The notes: generated from the letters alone by a model not told the origin. Positions 25,389 to 34,652 are shown, counted from the first letter of the stretch. The stretch is DNA of 64,000 nucleotides from Flavobacterium ginsenosidimutans (GCF_003254625.1 NZ_QJRJ01000082.1:248001-312000), one strand, 5' to 3'. Program-made: numbers and translations.

Positions 25389-25626
25389 ACAGCTTCTAAT
25401 TAATATCAATGCTTCATTTTAGCTCAATTTATTGGTACAGATTAAACTCTTGATTCGAGAAAATAAGGATTATTTAAGCATTTATTTGGTTTCAAATTAT
25501 AATGTGAAACAAAGTAAGCGGCTGATTTGTAGTTTTATTTATGCGGTGAATTTAATTTTATAGGAATCAATTTTATAAGACGATCGAGAAAATAAGTTTT
25601 CAATGAATAATCTAACTTTTAAATTT

Positions 25627-28158
25627 ATGAGAAATGCTTTTCTAATATTTGGAGTTTGTTTGAGCGCAATTTTGTTCTCCTGCAAAAAAGATAAGGATAA
25701 AGAGCAAGTAAGTACAGAAGCGGAAAAGCCTGATACTGCCGACTCTACATTAATTGCAGATCGTGGTTGGCCTCGTGAAGCGGAGAATAATGGGACTAAA
25801 CTGGTTTATTATCAGCCTCAGGTAGACGACTGGAAAGATTTTAAAGAACTTACGGCCCGAGTGGCTTTTTCGCTGACTCCAAAAGACGGAAAACAGGTTT
25901 TGGGTGTGGCCTCTTTGAAAGCGGAAACATTGGTAGACAAAGACAACCGAAGCGCTTTTATTAAAAAACTTCAGGTAACCGATATCCGGTTTCCAGCTCT
26001 GGACGAAAAGAAAGTTCCTGAAATGGAAAAGCTGTTTAAAGAAACGCTACCTCAGAGCGGAGATCCTATTTCGGTAGATCGTATTTTGGCAGATTTAAGT
26101 CATACCAAAAGTCCGCCAAAGGGAATTGCGGCTAAAAACGATCCTCCAGCCATTTTTTACAGTACGAATCCGTCGATTTTGCTTATTGTGCAAGGCGAAC
26201 CGGTTTTGGTGCCTGTAGAAAAATCGGATATTCAATATGTGGTAAATACCAATTGGGATTTGTTTTTTGATAAAACCACAAAAGATTATTATCTATTGGT
26301 AGAGAATATCTGGCTGACTTCGAAAAATGTCGCGGGCAAATGGACAAAAACAACCCAATTGCCTGCGGGTTTGAGCAATCTGCCTTCGGGACAGAATTTT
26401 GATGATGTTAAGAAAATGATTCCGCCGCCTTCTTCTGGAGCACCTCCTGAAGTTTTCTACAGTAATAAACCTGCAGAATTGATTGCGATAAACGGAAGTC
26501 CGAAATTCGTTAAAATTCCAGGAACTAAATTGTTATACATTGACAATACCGAGAATGATGTTTTTGCCGATGAAAACAAGGGTCAGTATTATGTATTATT
26601 GTCTGGAAGATGGTTTAAGTCTAAAGAACTAACTGGACCGTGGAGTTATGCCAGTAATAGTCTTCCAGCTGATTTTGCTAAGATTCCGAAAGATTCTCCG
26701 CGTGCCAATGTATTGTCATCTGTGCCTGGAACGCAGGAAGCGAATGATGCCGTAATGTTATCGCAAGTTCCGACAACGGCTATTTTAAAGAAATCGGATG
26801 CTGAGGCAAAAGTAAAAGTATCGTATGATGGCGGAACACCTCAGTTTAAACCAATTGATGGAACTAAAATGCAATATGCAAGCAACACGCAAGAGAAGAT
26901 TATAAAAGTGGGCGATTTGTACTATTTGTGTTTTCAGGCAGTTTGGTTTATGTCGACAAGTCCGAACGGACCTTGGAAAACATGCGATTCTGTGCCGAAA
27001 GAAATTTATACGATTCCGCCAAGTTCGCCAGTTTACAATGTTACGTATGTCACGCAAACTACAACTGATACAACGGTTGAAAGTAGTTCTACTGCGGGTT
27101 ATTTGGGTGCTTTTATTATTGGTGCAACATTTGGGGCTATTTTGACGTATGGCACAGGATGGTATTATCCTCCTTATGTATATTACGGTGGACTGTATCC
27201 AATCTATCGTCCGTGGCCTTATGCGTATGGAGGAGGAGCGGTTTACAATCCGTGGACTGGTGGTTATGCAGCTGGAAGACGCGTTTACGGACCTTATGGC
27301 GCAGCTGGAACTTCGGCTTGGTATAATCCTGCAACGGGAAGATACGGGCGTTCTGCAAGTGTACAAGGATGGTATGGCGGGCGCACTGCTGCAAGTACTT
27401 ATAATCCGTGGACGGGAAATTATGCGAGAACGAATCAAGGACATAATGCGTATGCGCAATGGGGACATTCGGCTGCAACAAATGGAAATCAGTGGGCGCA
27501 GACGGGACATATCACTACACGACGAGGGACGGCAATTGGTTATGAAACTTCGGGAGGAAATAAAGGTGTCATTACGCACAGAAGAGGCGGAGGAACTACA
27601 ATTCATACCAATAATAATCTCTATGCTGGTCACGACGGACATGTTTATAAAAGAGATGCTAACGGAAATTGGAGCCATTATAATAATGGAAACGGTGGCT
27701 GGACGCAAGCAGGAACTTTGGGTTCGTCTAAAAAAGCGGGTGAAGGCATTCAGAATAGGGCTAACCAAGGACTAGGAGCCAATGGAGCGGGAGAAAGGAT
27801 TCAGCGTGACAGACCTAATGAAGGACTTGGTGCAAATGGTGCAGGCGAAAGAGTTCAGCGTGATAATTTGCCAAAAGCTAATCAGAACCTAGGAGGCGAA
27901 ACTCGAATGGGAGATGGAATTCAGCGAGATAATTTTCCTAAAGCAAACCAAACGCTCGGACAGCCTAATAAACCGCTTGGAGAAGCTGGACGTTCAGATA
28001 TAACAAACGATCTTGATCGCTCGGCTATTTCAAGAGATCGTGGTGAAATGCAAACACGTAATTTCCAAAATATCCAAAGAAGCGGAGGCGGATTTAATGG
28101 AGGCGGCCTCGGCGGCGGCGGTTTCAGAGGCGGAGGAGGCTTTAGAGGAAGAAGATAA
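25627..28158 (+). CDS. large lipoprotein with three related repeats and a Gly/Tyr/Trp-rich tail
   Basis: About 843 aa from the ATG at 25627 (MRNAFLIFGVCLSAILFSC, lipobox LFSC); an ATG at 25603 adds 8 residues and weakens the signal. After a region of about 150 residues come three related modules of about 90-100 residues, each with a FYS/Y-x-N start, a YYLLVENIW / YYVLLSGRW / YYLCFQAVW core and a GxW/GPW motif, suggesting blades of a beta propeller. The tail has NPWTG repeats, His/Asn-rich stretches, GANGAGERIQRD repeats and a poly-Gly end. I do not recognise the function; a surface role is inferred. Confidence 0.8.
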   Translation: MRNAFLIFGVCLSAILFSCKKDKDKEQVSTEAEKPDTADSTLIADRGWPREAENNGTKLVYYQPQVDDWKDFKELTARVAFSLTPKDGKQVLGVASLKAETLVDKDNRSAFIKKLQVTDIRFPALDEKKVPEMEKLFKETLPQSGDPISVDRILADLSHTKSPPKGIAAKNDPPAIFYSTNPSILLIVQGEPVLVPVEKSDIQYVVNTNWDLFFDKTTKDYYLLVENIWLTSKNVAGKWTKTTQLPAGLSNLPSGQNFDDVKKMIPPPSSGAPPEVFYSNKPAELIAINGSPKFVKIPGTKLLYIDNTENDVFADENKGQYYVLLSGRWFKSKELTGPWSYASNSLPADFAKIPKDSPRANVLSSVPGTQEANDAVMLSQVPTTAILKKSDAEAKVKVSYDGGTPQFKPIDGTKMQYASNTQEKIIKVGDLYYLCFQAVWFMSTSPNGPWKTCDSVPKEIYTIPPSSPVYNVTYVTQTTTDTTVESSSTAGYLGAFIIGATFGAILTYGTGWYYPPYVYYGGLYPIYRPWPYAYGGGAVYNPWTGGYAAGRRVYGPYGAAGTSAWYNPATGRYGRSASVQGWYGGRTAASTYNPWTGNYARTNQGHNAYAQWGHSAATNGNQWAQTGHITTRRGTAIGYETSGGNKGVITHRRGGGTTIHTNNNLYAGHDGHVYKRDANGNWSHYNNGNGGWTQAGTLGSSKKAGEGIQNRANQGLGANGAGERIQRDRPNEGLGANGAGERVQRDNLPKANQNLGGETRMGDGIQRDNFPKANQTLGQPNKPLGEAGRSDITNDLDRSAISRDRGEMQTRNFQNIQRSGGGFNGGGLGGGGFRGGGGFRGRR

Positions 28159-28185
28159 AAAGTAAAGGTTAATTTTAATTCAAAG

Positions 28186-28225
28186 AAATCAGGATGGTGG
28201 TAAAATACTAATCCTGATTTTTTTT
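28186..28225 (+). terminator. terminator after the 843-aa lipoprotein gene
   Basis: ATCAGGAT (28188-28195) pairs with ATCCTGAT (28211-28218), followed by eight T. Confidence 0.8.
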
Positions 28226-28237
28226 GTGCTCGTTTTT

Positions 28238-28545
28238 TTGCCACAAAGGCGCTAGGGCGCTAAGTTTTCTTTTAAAGTTTTGCGAATTCTTATTTTAATC
28301 GAAAAGGTTTATTTCACGCAGATTTTAAATAATTTAAGCAGATAAAGGCAAATTATTTTCTAAAATCTGCTGGATCTGCGTGAAACAAAAATCCTTTTAA
28401 TCCTTTTAATCTGTAGCAAAAAATAAAGGCAAAACTTTGCTCCCGAAGCCTCGGGATCGCGACTTTGCGAGATTAAAAACTTAGCTCCCGATAGCTATCG
28501 GGATTGCGTAAATCCTTGCGTCTTTTGCGGTTAAACCTCAAACAT
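28238..28545. repeat. nested palindromic repeats, no gene
   Basis: A TTTGCCACAAAGGCGCTAGG unit, a TTTCACGCAGATTTT...AAATCTGCTGGATCTGCGTG hairpin (about 28313-28384), and smaller palindromes with TCCCGAAGCCTCGGGA and CCCGATAGCTATCGGG. These families recur at 31708, 34773 and 43375. No gene seen. Confidence 0.7.
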
Positions 28546-28575
28546 TTTACCTCTCACATATCACAACTCACGCGC

Positions 28576-28650
28576 TGTCCATTTCACCCTGAAGTTTGTC
28601 CATTCCACCTATTTTCTGATTTCGTATGAAGGGTTATCGAAATACTTTTG
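28576..28650 (+). promoter_or_regulatory. cupin promoter with two 21-bp-phased boxes (candidate LytTR site)
   Basis: TGTCCATTTCACC at 28576-28588 and TGTCCATTCCACC at 28597-28609 are direct repeats with a 21-bp period. Exactly 33 nt later comes TACTTTTG (28643-28650), a -7 box. Two further promoters in the window have the same arrangement. Confidence 0.8.
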
Positions 28651-28692
28651 ACGAAGAAATTAACGAAAAACAAATAATTTAAATCAGAAGTT

Positions 28693-29103
28693 ATGGAAAC
28701 GAAAAAACAAAAAACATGGGTTATCATCGCAATTATTGTTTTAGGAATTATTGCCTTTTTAGTTCCAAATCAGATTGCGGCGCAGGGAGTAAAACGCATC
28801 GATTTACAAAAACATGATCTAAGTACTCCAGGAAAAGAAATGGTTCAGGCACGAATCGATTTTGACGGACATTCTGCTTTTGGGAAACATTCTCATCCAG
28901 GTGAAGAAGTGATTTATGTGGTTGAAGGTTCACTAGAATATCAGATCGAAGATGAAAAGCCTGTAACACTAAAAGCAGGAGAAGTACTTTTTATTCCAGC
29001 TGGCGTAGTGCATTCGGCTAAAAATAATACAAATGCGAAAGCATCAGAACTGGCGACTTATATTGTGGAAAAAGGAAAACCGATACTTGTAATGAAAAAA
29101 TAG
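28693..29103 (+). CDS. membrane-anchored or exported cupin protein
   Basis: 136-aa product with an N-terminal hydrophobic segment (VIIAIIVLGIIAFLV, possibly cleaved after IAAQG) and one cupin_2 domain: HSHPGEEVIYVVEGSLEYQI and AGEVLFIPAGVVHSA supply the metal-binding His and Glu. Ligand unknown. Its promoter carries the phased TGTCC boxes, which puts it in the proposed LytTR regulon with the next gene and DoxX. Confidence 0.88.
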   Translation: METKKQKTWVIIAIIVLGIIAFLVPNQIAAQGVKRIDLQKHDLSTPGKEMVQARIDFDGHSAFGKHSHPGEEVIYVVEGSLEYQIEDEKPVTLKAGEVLFIPAGVVHSAKNNTNAKASELATYIVEKGKPILVMKK

Positions 29104-29119
29104 TTTCAAGTTTAAGGTT

Positions 29120-29247
29120 CTTGCCGCGAAGGCTCAAAGACGCAAAGATTTTTTTTACCACAAAGTCTACAAAGATTTTTATTATAAATACCTTAATAAT
29201 AATTATTCTTTTAAAAAAAACTTAGTGCCTTCGTGTCTTTGTGGCAA
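29120..29247. repeat. palindromic repeat of the GCCACAAAG family
   Basis: Arms TTGCCGCGAAGGCTCAAAGA and CTTAGTGCCTTCGTGTCTTT (then GTGGCAA) pair imperfectly over about 128 bp. Confidence 0.6.
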
Positions 29248-29257
29248 AATCTCTCCC

Positions 29258-29332
29258 TGTCCACTTCAACCGTAACCTTGTCTACTTCACCTTTTTTTGC
29301 CTTTTAAAACAAACAACGTCAAGATACCTTTG
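29258..29332 (+). promoter_or_regulatory. hydrolase promoter with two 21-bp-phased boxes (candidate LytTR site)
   Basis: TGTCCACTTCAAC at 29258-29270 and TGTCTACTTCACC at 29279-29291, period 21 bp; then exactly 33 nt to the -7 box TACCTTTG at 29325-29332. The bases after the -7 box (GACAAAGAAATTAAC) also resemble those at the cupin promoter. Confidence 0.8.
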
Positions 29333-29377
29333 ACAAAGAAATTAACTGATAATCAACTAATCGAAAAAATAAAAATT

Positions 29378-30364
29378 ATGAAAACACTATCAAATATTCT
29401 AATCGCTATTCTTTTTATGAATGCAACTTTCACTCAAGCACAAACTTCAAAACAAAAAGAAATTGAAGTAAGCAGTTCACTTGGAACTTTAAAACAAATC
29501 AATGCCGGATTATTAAACGTAGGTTATACTGAAGCAGGTCCGTCAAACGGAACTCCAGTAATATTACTTCACGGTTGGCCATACGATATTCACAGTTATA
29601 ACGAAGTCGTTCCGATTTTGGTAGCAAAAGGATATCACGTTTTCACACCGTATTTACGCGGATTCGGAACAACGACTTTCCTTTCGAAAGACACTTTCAG
29701 AAACGGTCAGCAGGCAGCTTTAGCAAGTGATATTATCGCTTTTATGGATGCGCTAAAAATAGATAAAGCTGTAATTGGCGGTTTCGATTGGGGCGCTAGA
29801 ACAGCAGTTGTAGTATCAGCACTTTGGCCAGAACGTGTAAAAGGTTTGGTTTCAGTAAGTGGTTACTTGGTGGTGAACTTAGAAGCAAACTTAAAACCGC
29901 TTCCTCCAACTGCCGAATTAGGATGGTGGTACCAATATTATTTCGCAACCGAAAGAGGAAAACAAGGTTATACTCAAAACACTTACGATTTCAATAAATT
30001 GATCTGGAAAATCGCTTCTCCGTTATGGAACTTCGACAAAGCAACTTACGATCAAACAGCTCAATCTTTTGATAATCCAGATCATGTAGCGATTGTGATT
30101 CACAATTACAGATGGAGACAATCTCTGGAAGCAGGTGAAGCTAAATACGATTCTTTAGAGAAACGTTTGGCGACAAAACCAGAAATTAAAGTTCCAACCA
30201 TTACAATAGGAAGTGATTTTGACGGCGCTTTTGCGGATGGAAAAGTCTACGCAAACAAATTCACAGGAAAATACGAACACCGAATTTTAAAAGGAATCGG
30301 ACATAACGTTCCGCAAGAAGATCCAAAAGCTTTTGCACAAGCGATAATTGACGTATCTAAATAA
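29378..30364 (+). CDS. exported alpha/beta hydrolase (epoxide hydrolase/dehalogenase-like)
   Basis: 328 aa from the ATG at 29378 (MKTLSNILIAILFMNATFTQAQ, signal peptide). An upstream in-frame ATG at 29297 would lie inside the promoter boxes and remove the signal, so it is rejected. Motifs: LLHGWPYDIHSYNEVVP (oxyanion), GGFDWGARTA (nucleophile Asp, as in haloalkane dehalogenases and epoxide hydrolases), HRILKGIGHNVPQEDP (His). The substrate is unknown. It precedes ohr by 86 bp and may be co-transcribed. Confidence 0.9.
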   Translation: MKTLSNILIAILFMNATFTQAQTSKQKEIEVSSSLGTLKQINAGLLNVGYTEAGPSNGTPVILLHGWPYDIHSYNEVVPILVAKGYHVFTPYLRGFGTTTFLSKDTFRNGQQAALASDIIAFMDALKIDKAVIGGFDWGARTAVVVSALWPERVKGLVSVSGYLVVNLEANLKPLPPTAELGWWYQYYFATERGKQGYTQNTYDFNKLIWKIASPLWNFDKATYDQTAQSFDNPDHVAIVIHNYRWRQSLEAGEAKYDSLEKRLATKPEIKVPTITIGSDFDGAFADGKVYANKFTGKYEHRILKGIGHNVPQEDPKAFAQAIIDVSK

Positions 30365-30450
30365 TGGTGAATCATTCTTTTACTTTTTACATTTCGCAAA
30401 AAAACAAAAAACATTTCACTTTTTACAAATAACATTTTACACAAAAAATC

Positions 30451-30861
30451 ATGGAAATAAAAGTTTTATACACAGGAAAAACACACACAACAGGCGGTAG
30501 AGAAGGAGCTTCTCAAAGTTCAGATGAACAATTGAATATCAAATTAAGTGCACCGGGATCTTCGCGTCCGGGAACAAATCCAGAGCAGTTATTTGCTGCG
30601 GGATGGTCGGCTTGTTTTATTGGAGCTTTAGGAATTGCGGCTTCTAAACTTGGAGTTAGACTTCCAACCGAAACCGCTGTAGACGCCGAAGTAGATTTAT
30701 GCGTAACAGAAGGAGAATATTCTCTTCAGGCAAGATTAAATATCAGCCTTCCAGGAATTGACACTTCAACAGCAGAAGCTTTGGCCGCGCAAGCACATCA
30801 GACTTGTCCGTATTCTAAAGCGACAAGAGGGAATATAAACGTTGAGATTAATATTCTTTAA
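30451..30861 (+). CDS. ohr: organic hydroperoxide resistance protein
   Basis: 136-aa Ohr peroxiredoxin: LYTGKTHTTGGREG, GTNPEQLFAAGWSACFIGAL with the peroxidatic Cys, and HQTCPYSKATRGN with the resolving Cys. It reduces organic peroxides with lipoyl thiols. It is preceded by the exported hydrolase and followed by a strong hairpin. No ohrR is adjacent. Confidence 0.95.
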   Translation: MEIKVLYTGKTHTTGGREGASQSSDEQLNIKLSAPGSSRPGTNPEQLFAAGWSACFIGALGIAASKLGVRLPTETAVDAEVDLCVTEGEYSLQARLNISLPGIDTSTAEALAAQAHQTCPYSKATRGNINVEINIL

Positions 30862-30917
30862 TAGTTTTAAGTTATGAATTATGAGTTATAAGTTGATGCG
30901 ATAACTCAGTTCTCAAC

Positions 30918-30950
30918 AAACCTGACAGGATTTTAAAACCTGTCAGGTTT
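30918..30950. terminator. perfect 12-bp hairpin after ohr
   Basis: AAACCTGACAGG pairs with CCTGTCAGGTTT across 9 nt. It can act as a terminator, but this CCTGTCAGG palindrome is also of a kind dispersed in flavobacterial genomes. Confidence 0.65.
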
Positions 30951-30963
30951 AATAAATTTAATT

Positions 30964-31701
30964 ATGAAAAAGATAAAAATTTTAAGTGGATTTATAATGT
31001 TGTTTCTTTTAATTGGAAACAGCGTTTTCAGTCAGAATTCAGATAAAAAAGGTTTTGCACTTTTAGAATTGTATACTTCAGAAGGCTGTTCGAGCTGCCC
31101 GCCTGCTGATGAATTGCTTGGGAAAATTCAGAATGAATACCGTGATAAAAACGTTTATGTATTGGCTTATCACGTAGATTATTGGGACAAACAGGGTTGG
31201 AAAGATATTTTCAGTAATGCTGATTTTACAAAAAGACAATACGACTACGCTCAATTTATGGGAAAAGAACCCATTTACACACCTCAAGTAATTATTAACG
31301 GAAAAACTGATTATATCGGTTCTCAAGAAACGAGTCTTCGAAACGGAATTAAATCGGCAATTTCAAAGCCAGTTTCGGCGAGTTTAAGTTTAGAGGCAAG
31401 TCAAAATGCTAATTCGCTTTCTGTAAATTATAATGTTGAAGGCACTTCAAAAAATAGCCGTTTATTGCTTGCAGTTGTTCAGAAAGAAGCTAAGAGCAAC
31501 GTAAAAAGAGGCGAGAATGCCCACAGGGTTTTATCGCATTATCAGATCGTTCGTAATCTGCAATCTGTAGATTTAAATAAAAACAAAAAAGGAACAGCGA
31601 CAATTCATCTTCCTAAAAATTATAATGCACAAGATTTCGAAATTATTGGGTTTATTCAGGATATGAATTCAGGTGCTATTTTGGGAGTTAAGAAGGCTTA
31701 G
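30964..31701 (+). CDS. DUF1223 family exported thioredoxin-fold protein
   Basis: 245-aa product with signal peptide (MLFLLIGNSVFSQ) and the DUF1223 hallmark LLELYTSEGCSSCPPADELLG, a CxxC in a thioredoxin-like fold, followed by AYHVDYWDKQGWKDIF and YTPQVIINGK. Function of the family is not settled; a thiol-disulfide role is plausible. It closes a run of oxidative-stress genes. Confidence 0.9.
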   Translation: MKKIKILSGFIMLFLLIGNSVFSQNSDKKGFALLELYTSEGCSSCPPADELLGKIQNEYRDKNVYVLAYHVDYWDKQGWKDIFSNADFTKRQYDYAQFMGKEPIYTPQVIINGKTDYIGSQETSLRNGIKSAISKPVSASLSLEASQNANSLSVNYNVEGTSKNSRLLLAVVQKEAKSNVKRGENAHRVLSHYQIVRNLQSVDLNKNKKGTATIHLPKNYNAQDFEIIGFIQDMNSGAILGVKKA

Positions 31702-31707
31702 TTTTTT

Positions 31708-32002
31708 ATTTCACGCAGATTTAAAGTGATTTTAGCAGATAATTTCAGTTTGTTTTTAATCTCGCAAAGTCACAGAGACGCAAAGTTTTTTATTCTCATT
31801 TTTTGTCATTTCGAGGAACGAGAAATCTCACTAGAAATTCCGCACAGATTTTCGCCAATCTTTGTCGAATCTTGAGTGAGATTTGCTTCGCCTGTTCGCT
31901 ATCGCTCGAGTCTCGTTCCTCGAAATGACAAAACGTGTAAGGAAACCGTAATAAAAAAAATCTGTATAGATCTGCTAAAATCACTTTAAATCTGCGTGAA
32001 AT
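31708..32002. repeat. perfect 33-bp inverted repeat enclosing the second MITE
   Basis: The arm at 31708-31740 (ATTTCACGCAGATTTAAAGT then GATTTTAGCAGAT) is the exact reverse complement of 31970-32002. The 125-bp element at 31805-31929 lies inside, so one palindromic repeat is nested within another. Confidence 0.85.
31805..31929. repeat. 125-bp MITE-like element, copy 2
   Basis: Same ends (GTCATTTCGAGGAACGAGAA and TCGTTCCTCGAAATGAC) and same length as 23666-23790; the terminal arms here pair almost perfectly. Confidence 0.85.
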
Positions 32003-32018
32003 CTTTTTCAAATAAACC

Positions 32019-32026
32019 TATCTTTG
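32019..32026 (+). promoter_or_regulatory. -7 box of the lytS-like gene
   Basis: TATCTTTG matches TAnnTTTG, 30 nt before the ATG. The -33 region overlaps the end of the 33-bp inverted repeat. Confidence 0.55.
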
Positions 32027-32055
32027 AATTATCAGGATAACAAACCAATTACAAT

Positions 32056-33072
32056 ATGGAAAAAACAAAACGTTTTCAGGTTTCGCTCAAAGTCATTTGG
32101 GGGAGTTCAGTTGCATTGGCAGTTATGGCTTCGATTCCTAAATTATTTGATGCCGATTCTACACCTGGAGATCTTATTATAAATTCTTCGATTACACTCC
32201 TGTTTTCTCTTTTTATATGGTATTACAACATTTATAGTTTACCAAAATTTTCTGCTAATCATGCCAATAAAAGTCTTTTTAACTGGAAACTTTTACTCAG
32301 TGTTATTTTAGGGATTGTTTTAATGGTGATTTTGGTAATTGCGCATCAGGAACTGTTTCAGGTTTCAAAAATGGATGCTCCAATCATGTTTGAGCTTCGC
32401 GGAGTTTTAATCAACTTGATTGTGTATATGTTTCTGCATCTTCTTTTTCAAAACTATCAGACACAGCAAATGGGAGTAGAATTGGAACGCACAAAAGCAG
32501 TAAATCTAGGCGCTCAATACGAATTATTGAAACAGCAGGTAAATCCGCATTTTTTGTTTAATAGTTTGAATACGCTAAAATCGATGGTCGATATCCAAGA
32601 TCCGCAGAGTTCGGATTTCATCTTGAAATTATCCGATTTTTATCGATTTACACTAGAAAGCCGAAAAATGGATTTGATTCCGCTGAGCGAAGAGCTTCAG
32701 ATTTTAGATTCGTACGTGTATCTGCTGAAAGCGCGTTTTGAAGACGGATTTGTTTTAGAAAATGAAATTGATCCAAAGCAGTACGATTCGGCGATTCCAC
32801 CTTTTACTTTGCAATTATTAATCGAAAATTGCATCAAACACAATGTCGTTTCTTTAGATAAACCTCTCAAAATAAAGCTTTATACAGAAAATGAGTTTTT
32901 GGTAGTTGAAAATAAAATTCAGCTTAAAAGAGGCGCCGTGTCTACTGGTGTTGGTTTAGATAATATCAACCAGCGCTTTATGCACCTGATTCATAAAGAA
33001 ATTGAAATTGATAAAGACGACACTACCTTTAAAGTTAAAATACCCCTAAATTATGACTATCATAATAATTGA
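32056..33072 (+). CDS. LytS/YehU-type membrane sensor histidine kinase
   Basis: 338 aa with four predicted membrane helices in the first 130 residues (for example SSVALAVMASIPKLF and LLLSVILGIVLMVILVIA), then a His_kinase domain with QQVNPHFLFNSLNTLKS carrying the phospho-His, and a HATPase region (FTLQLLIENCIKHN, GVGLDNINQRF). There is no large extracellular sensor, so it may sense the membrane or a small lipophilic signal. It overlaps its response regulator by 20 bp. The three promoters with phased TGTCC boxes lie on both sides of this pair. Confidence 0.94.
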   Translation: MEKTKRFQVSLKVIWGSSVALAVMASIPKLFDADSTPGDLIINSSITLLFSLFIWYYNIYSLPKFSANHANKSLFNWKLLLSVILGIVLMVILVIAHQELFQVSKMDAPIMFELRGVLINLIVYMFLHLLFQNYQTQQMGVELERTKAVNLGAQYELLKQQVNPHFLFNSLNTLKSMVDIQDPQSSDFILKLSDFYRFTLESRKMDLIPLSEELQILDSYVYLLKARFEDGFVLENEIDPKQYDSAIPPFTLQLLIENCIKHNVVSLDKPLKIKLYTENEFLVVENKIQLKRGAVSTGVGLDNINQRFMHLIHKEIEIDKDDTTFKVKIPLNYDYHNN

Positions 33073-33820
33073 AGATGAAGTAAAAACAGCCAAGGCACTT
33101 GGCCAATTAATTCTGAGCATCAGACCCGATTTTCAGATTTTGTCTTATATACAAAGCATTGACGGCGCAGTAGATTATCTTTTGGAAAATGATCAACCAG
33201 ATCTTATTTTTATGGATATTCAACTGGCAGACGGTCAGTGTTTTGAGATTTTTAAAAATGTCGAAGTTTTGTCGCCTGTAATTTTCTGTACTGCTTTTGA
33301 TGATTATGCAATCGAAGCTTTCAAATCAAACGGAATTGATTATGTTCTAAAACCTTTTTCAAGAGAAAGCATTTCGCAAGCTTTAAAGAAAGCGGGAGAA
33401 TTGAAAAACTTCTTTCAGAGAAATAAAAAAGTAATGCCTGATTTCGATTATTTGTTGACCAGAAATGGCGAAAATAAAGGAAAAAGCAGTTTTTTAGTTT
33501 TCAAAAACAATAAATATCAGACAGTTTTAACCGAGAATATTGCTTTTTTCTTCATCAAAAACGAAACGCCAACAATTATGACTTTAGACAAAAACGAATA
33601 CCCGTTAACGCAGTCTTTAGATGAAATTCATAAGCTTTTATCACCAATTCAGTTCTTTAGAATCAATAGACAATATTTGGTTAATTTTTCGGCCATTCGC
33701 GAAGCAGAACATTATTTTTCGCGTAAAATAATCGTGAAATTAAGTGTTCCAACAGAAGAAAAAATATTAGTGGGAAAAGAAAAAGCCACCGCATTTTTGA
33801 GCTGGTTAGAAAACCGATAA
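33053..33820 (+). CDS. LytTR-family response regulator
   Basis: 255 aa: receiver (1-120) with phospho-acceptor Asp in DLIFMDIQLADGQ and Lys in YVLKPFSRES, then a LytTR DNA-binding domain (about 145-255) ending with FFRINRQYLVNFSAIREAEHYFSRKIIVKL. LytTR proteins bind pairs of short direct repeats about two helical turns apart. Exactly such boxes lie before the cupin, hydrolase and DoxX genes, so it is the best candidate regulator for them. Confidence 0.95.
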   Translation: MTIIIIEDEVKTAKALGQLILSIRPDFQILSYIQSIDGAVDYLLENDQPDLIFMDIQLADGQCFEIFKNVEVLSPVIFCTAFDDYAIEAFKSNGIDYVLKPFSRESISQALKKAGELKNFFQRNKKVMPDFDYLLTRNGENKGKSSFLVFKNNKYQTVLTENIAFFFIKNETPTIMTLDKNEYPLTQSLDEIHKLLSPIQFFRINRQYLVNFSAIREAEHYFSRKIIVKLSVPTEEKILVGKEKATAFLSWLENR

Positions 33821-34062
33821 AACCAATTAATTTATCGTTTTTTAGATAAACTAATTGGCTTGATTTTATAATCCTGGAAACATAAAACAGCTTATAAAAA
33901 ACAAAGCTGAAAGTATAAAACAGAGAATTAGAATAATCTTTTTCATTGGAAATAATTAAATTAAAAATTAGTAAGAGGTAGACTATTACAAAAGATAGCA
34001 TCTTTCTGTAAGCTTCGGAGAAGCGAAATGTTTATAGACAAAAGTATACGGTTACAATATAA

Positions 34063-34119
34063 AGCTCCAGAGGAGTGACATATTTTTTAAACTATAATAT
34101 ATGTCGCTCCGCTGGAGCT
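34063..34119. repeat. inverted repeat with AGCTCCAG/CTGGAGCT ends
   Basis: AGCTCCAGAGGAGTGACATAT and the facing ATATGTCGCTCCGCTGGAGC pair imperfectly, followed by T6. A CCCCGCTGGGGT palindrome follows at about 34158-34170. It could terminate the lytSR-like operon; the rest of 33821-34253 shows no gene. Confidence 0.6.
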
Positions 34120-34253
34120 TTTTTCGTGTGTCTAATTGAAATTCTATAAATATTTTACCCCGCTGGGGTTTCTATTTATAAAATGTTTTTAATATTCAGT
34201 CAAACACAAAAGAACTTTCCTTTTGAGAAAGCCTCTTGTTTTTACTATCTCTA

Positions 34254-34652
34254 TTAAAAGTTTTCGATAGACGCACTATAAGTAGCCGTATATAATTTTC
34301 TGTACATTGCATAAGTTACGCTTACCATTACAAAGGCAATAATAGCATCAGTTGCTGCGCCAAAACCTAAAACAGCTATTTTTGAAAAGAAGGCGAAAAT
34401 GATATCGAAAAAGACTCCTGCGAAAACCCATTCTTTCAATCGTAATAATTTGTTTGGAATTAAAAGTGTAATGACTCCAGCCACTTTAAAAACGCCAAGG
34501 ATATAAATAAAATGCGCTGGATAACCTAATTGTTGTGTAATTCCCCAAACCAATGGATTGTTTGTTAATTCGAAGAAACCGCTTGCGCCAAACCATAAAG
34601 AAGTTAATACTGCGCCTGTCCAATAGATAATTTTTGTTGTTTTTGAGTTCAT
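34254..34652 (-). CDS. DoxX family membrane protein
   Basis: 132-aa integral membrane protein with four helices: IIYWTGAVLTSLWFGASGFF, FIYILGVFKVAGVITLLI, WVFAGVFFDIIFAFFSKIAV and AIIAFVMVSVTYAMY. The family includes DoxD/DoxX-like proteins; molecular function is unclear. Its promoter carries the phased TGTCC boxes, which links it to the cupin and exported hydrolase genes 5 kb away. Confidence 0.88.
   Translation of the reverse strand: MNSKTTKIIYWTGAVLTSLWFGASGFFELTNNPLVWGITQQLGYPAHFIYILGVFKVAGVITLLIPNKLLRLKEWVFAGVFFDIIFAFFSKIAVLGFGAATDAIIAFVMVSVTYAMYRKLYTATYSASIENF

Noticed and set aside
26785..27775. Long frames of 327 (minus) and 208 (plus) codons within the large lipoprotein gene
   Set aside because: They arise from the repetitive Gly/Tyr/Trp-rich coding sequence; compositions are extreme (Ser/Arg-rich) and no start context fits.
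31796..32011. 71-codon minus-strand frame
   Set aside because: Falls entirely within the nested repeat and MITE at 31708-32002.
33681..34001. 106-codon hydrophobic minus-strand frame
   Set aside because: Overlaps the 3' end of the LytTR gene and AT-rich spacer; Phe/Leu/Ile-rich by composition.
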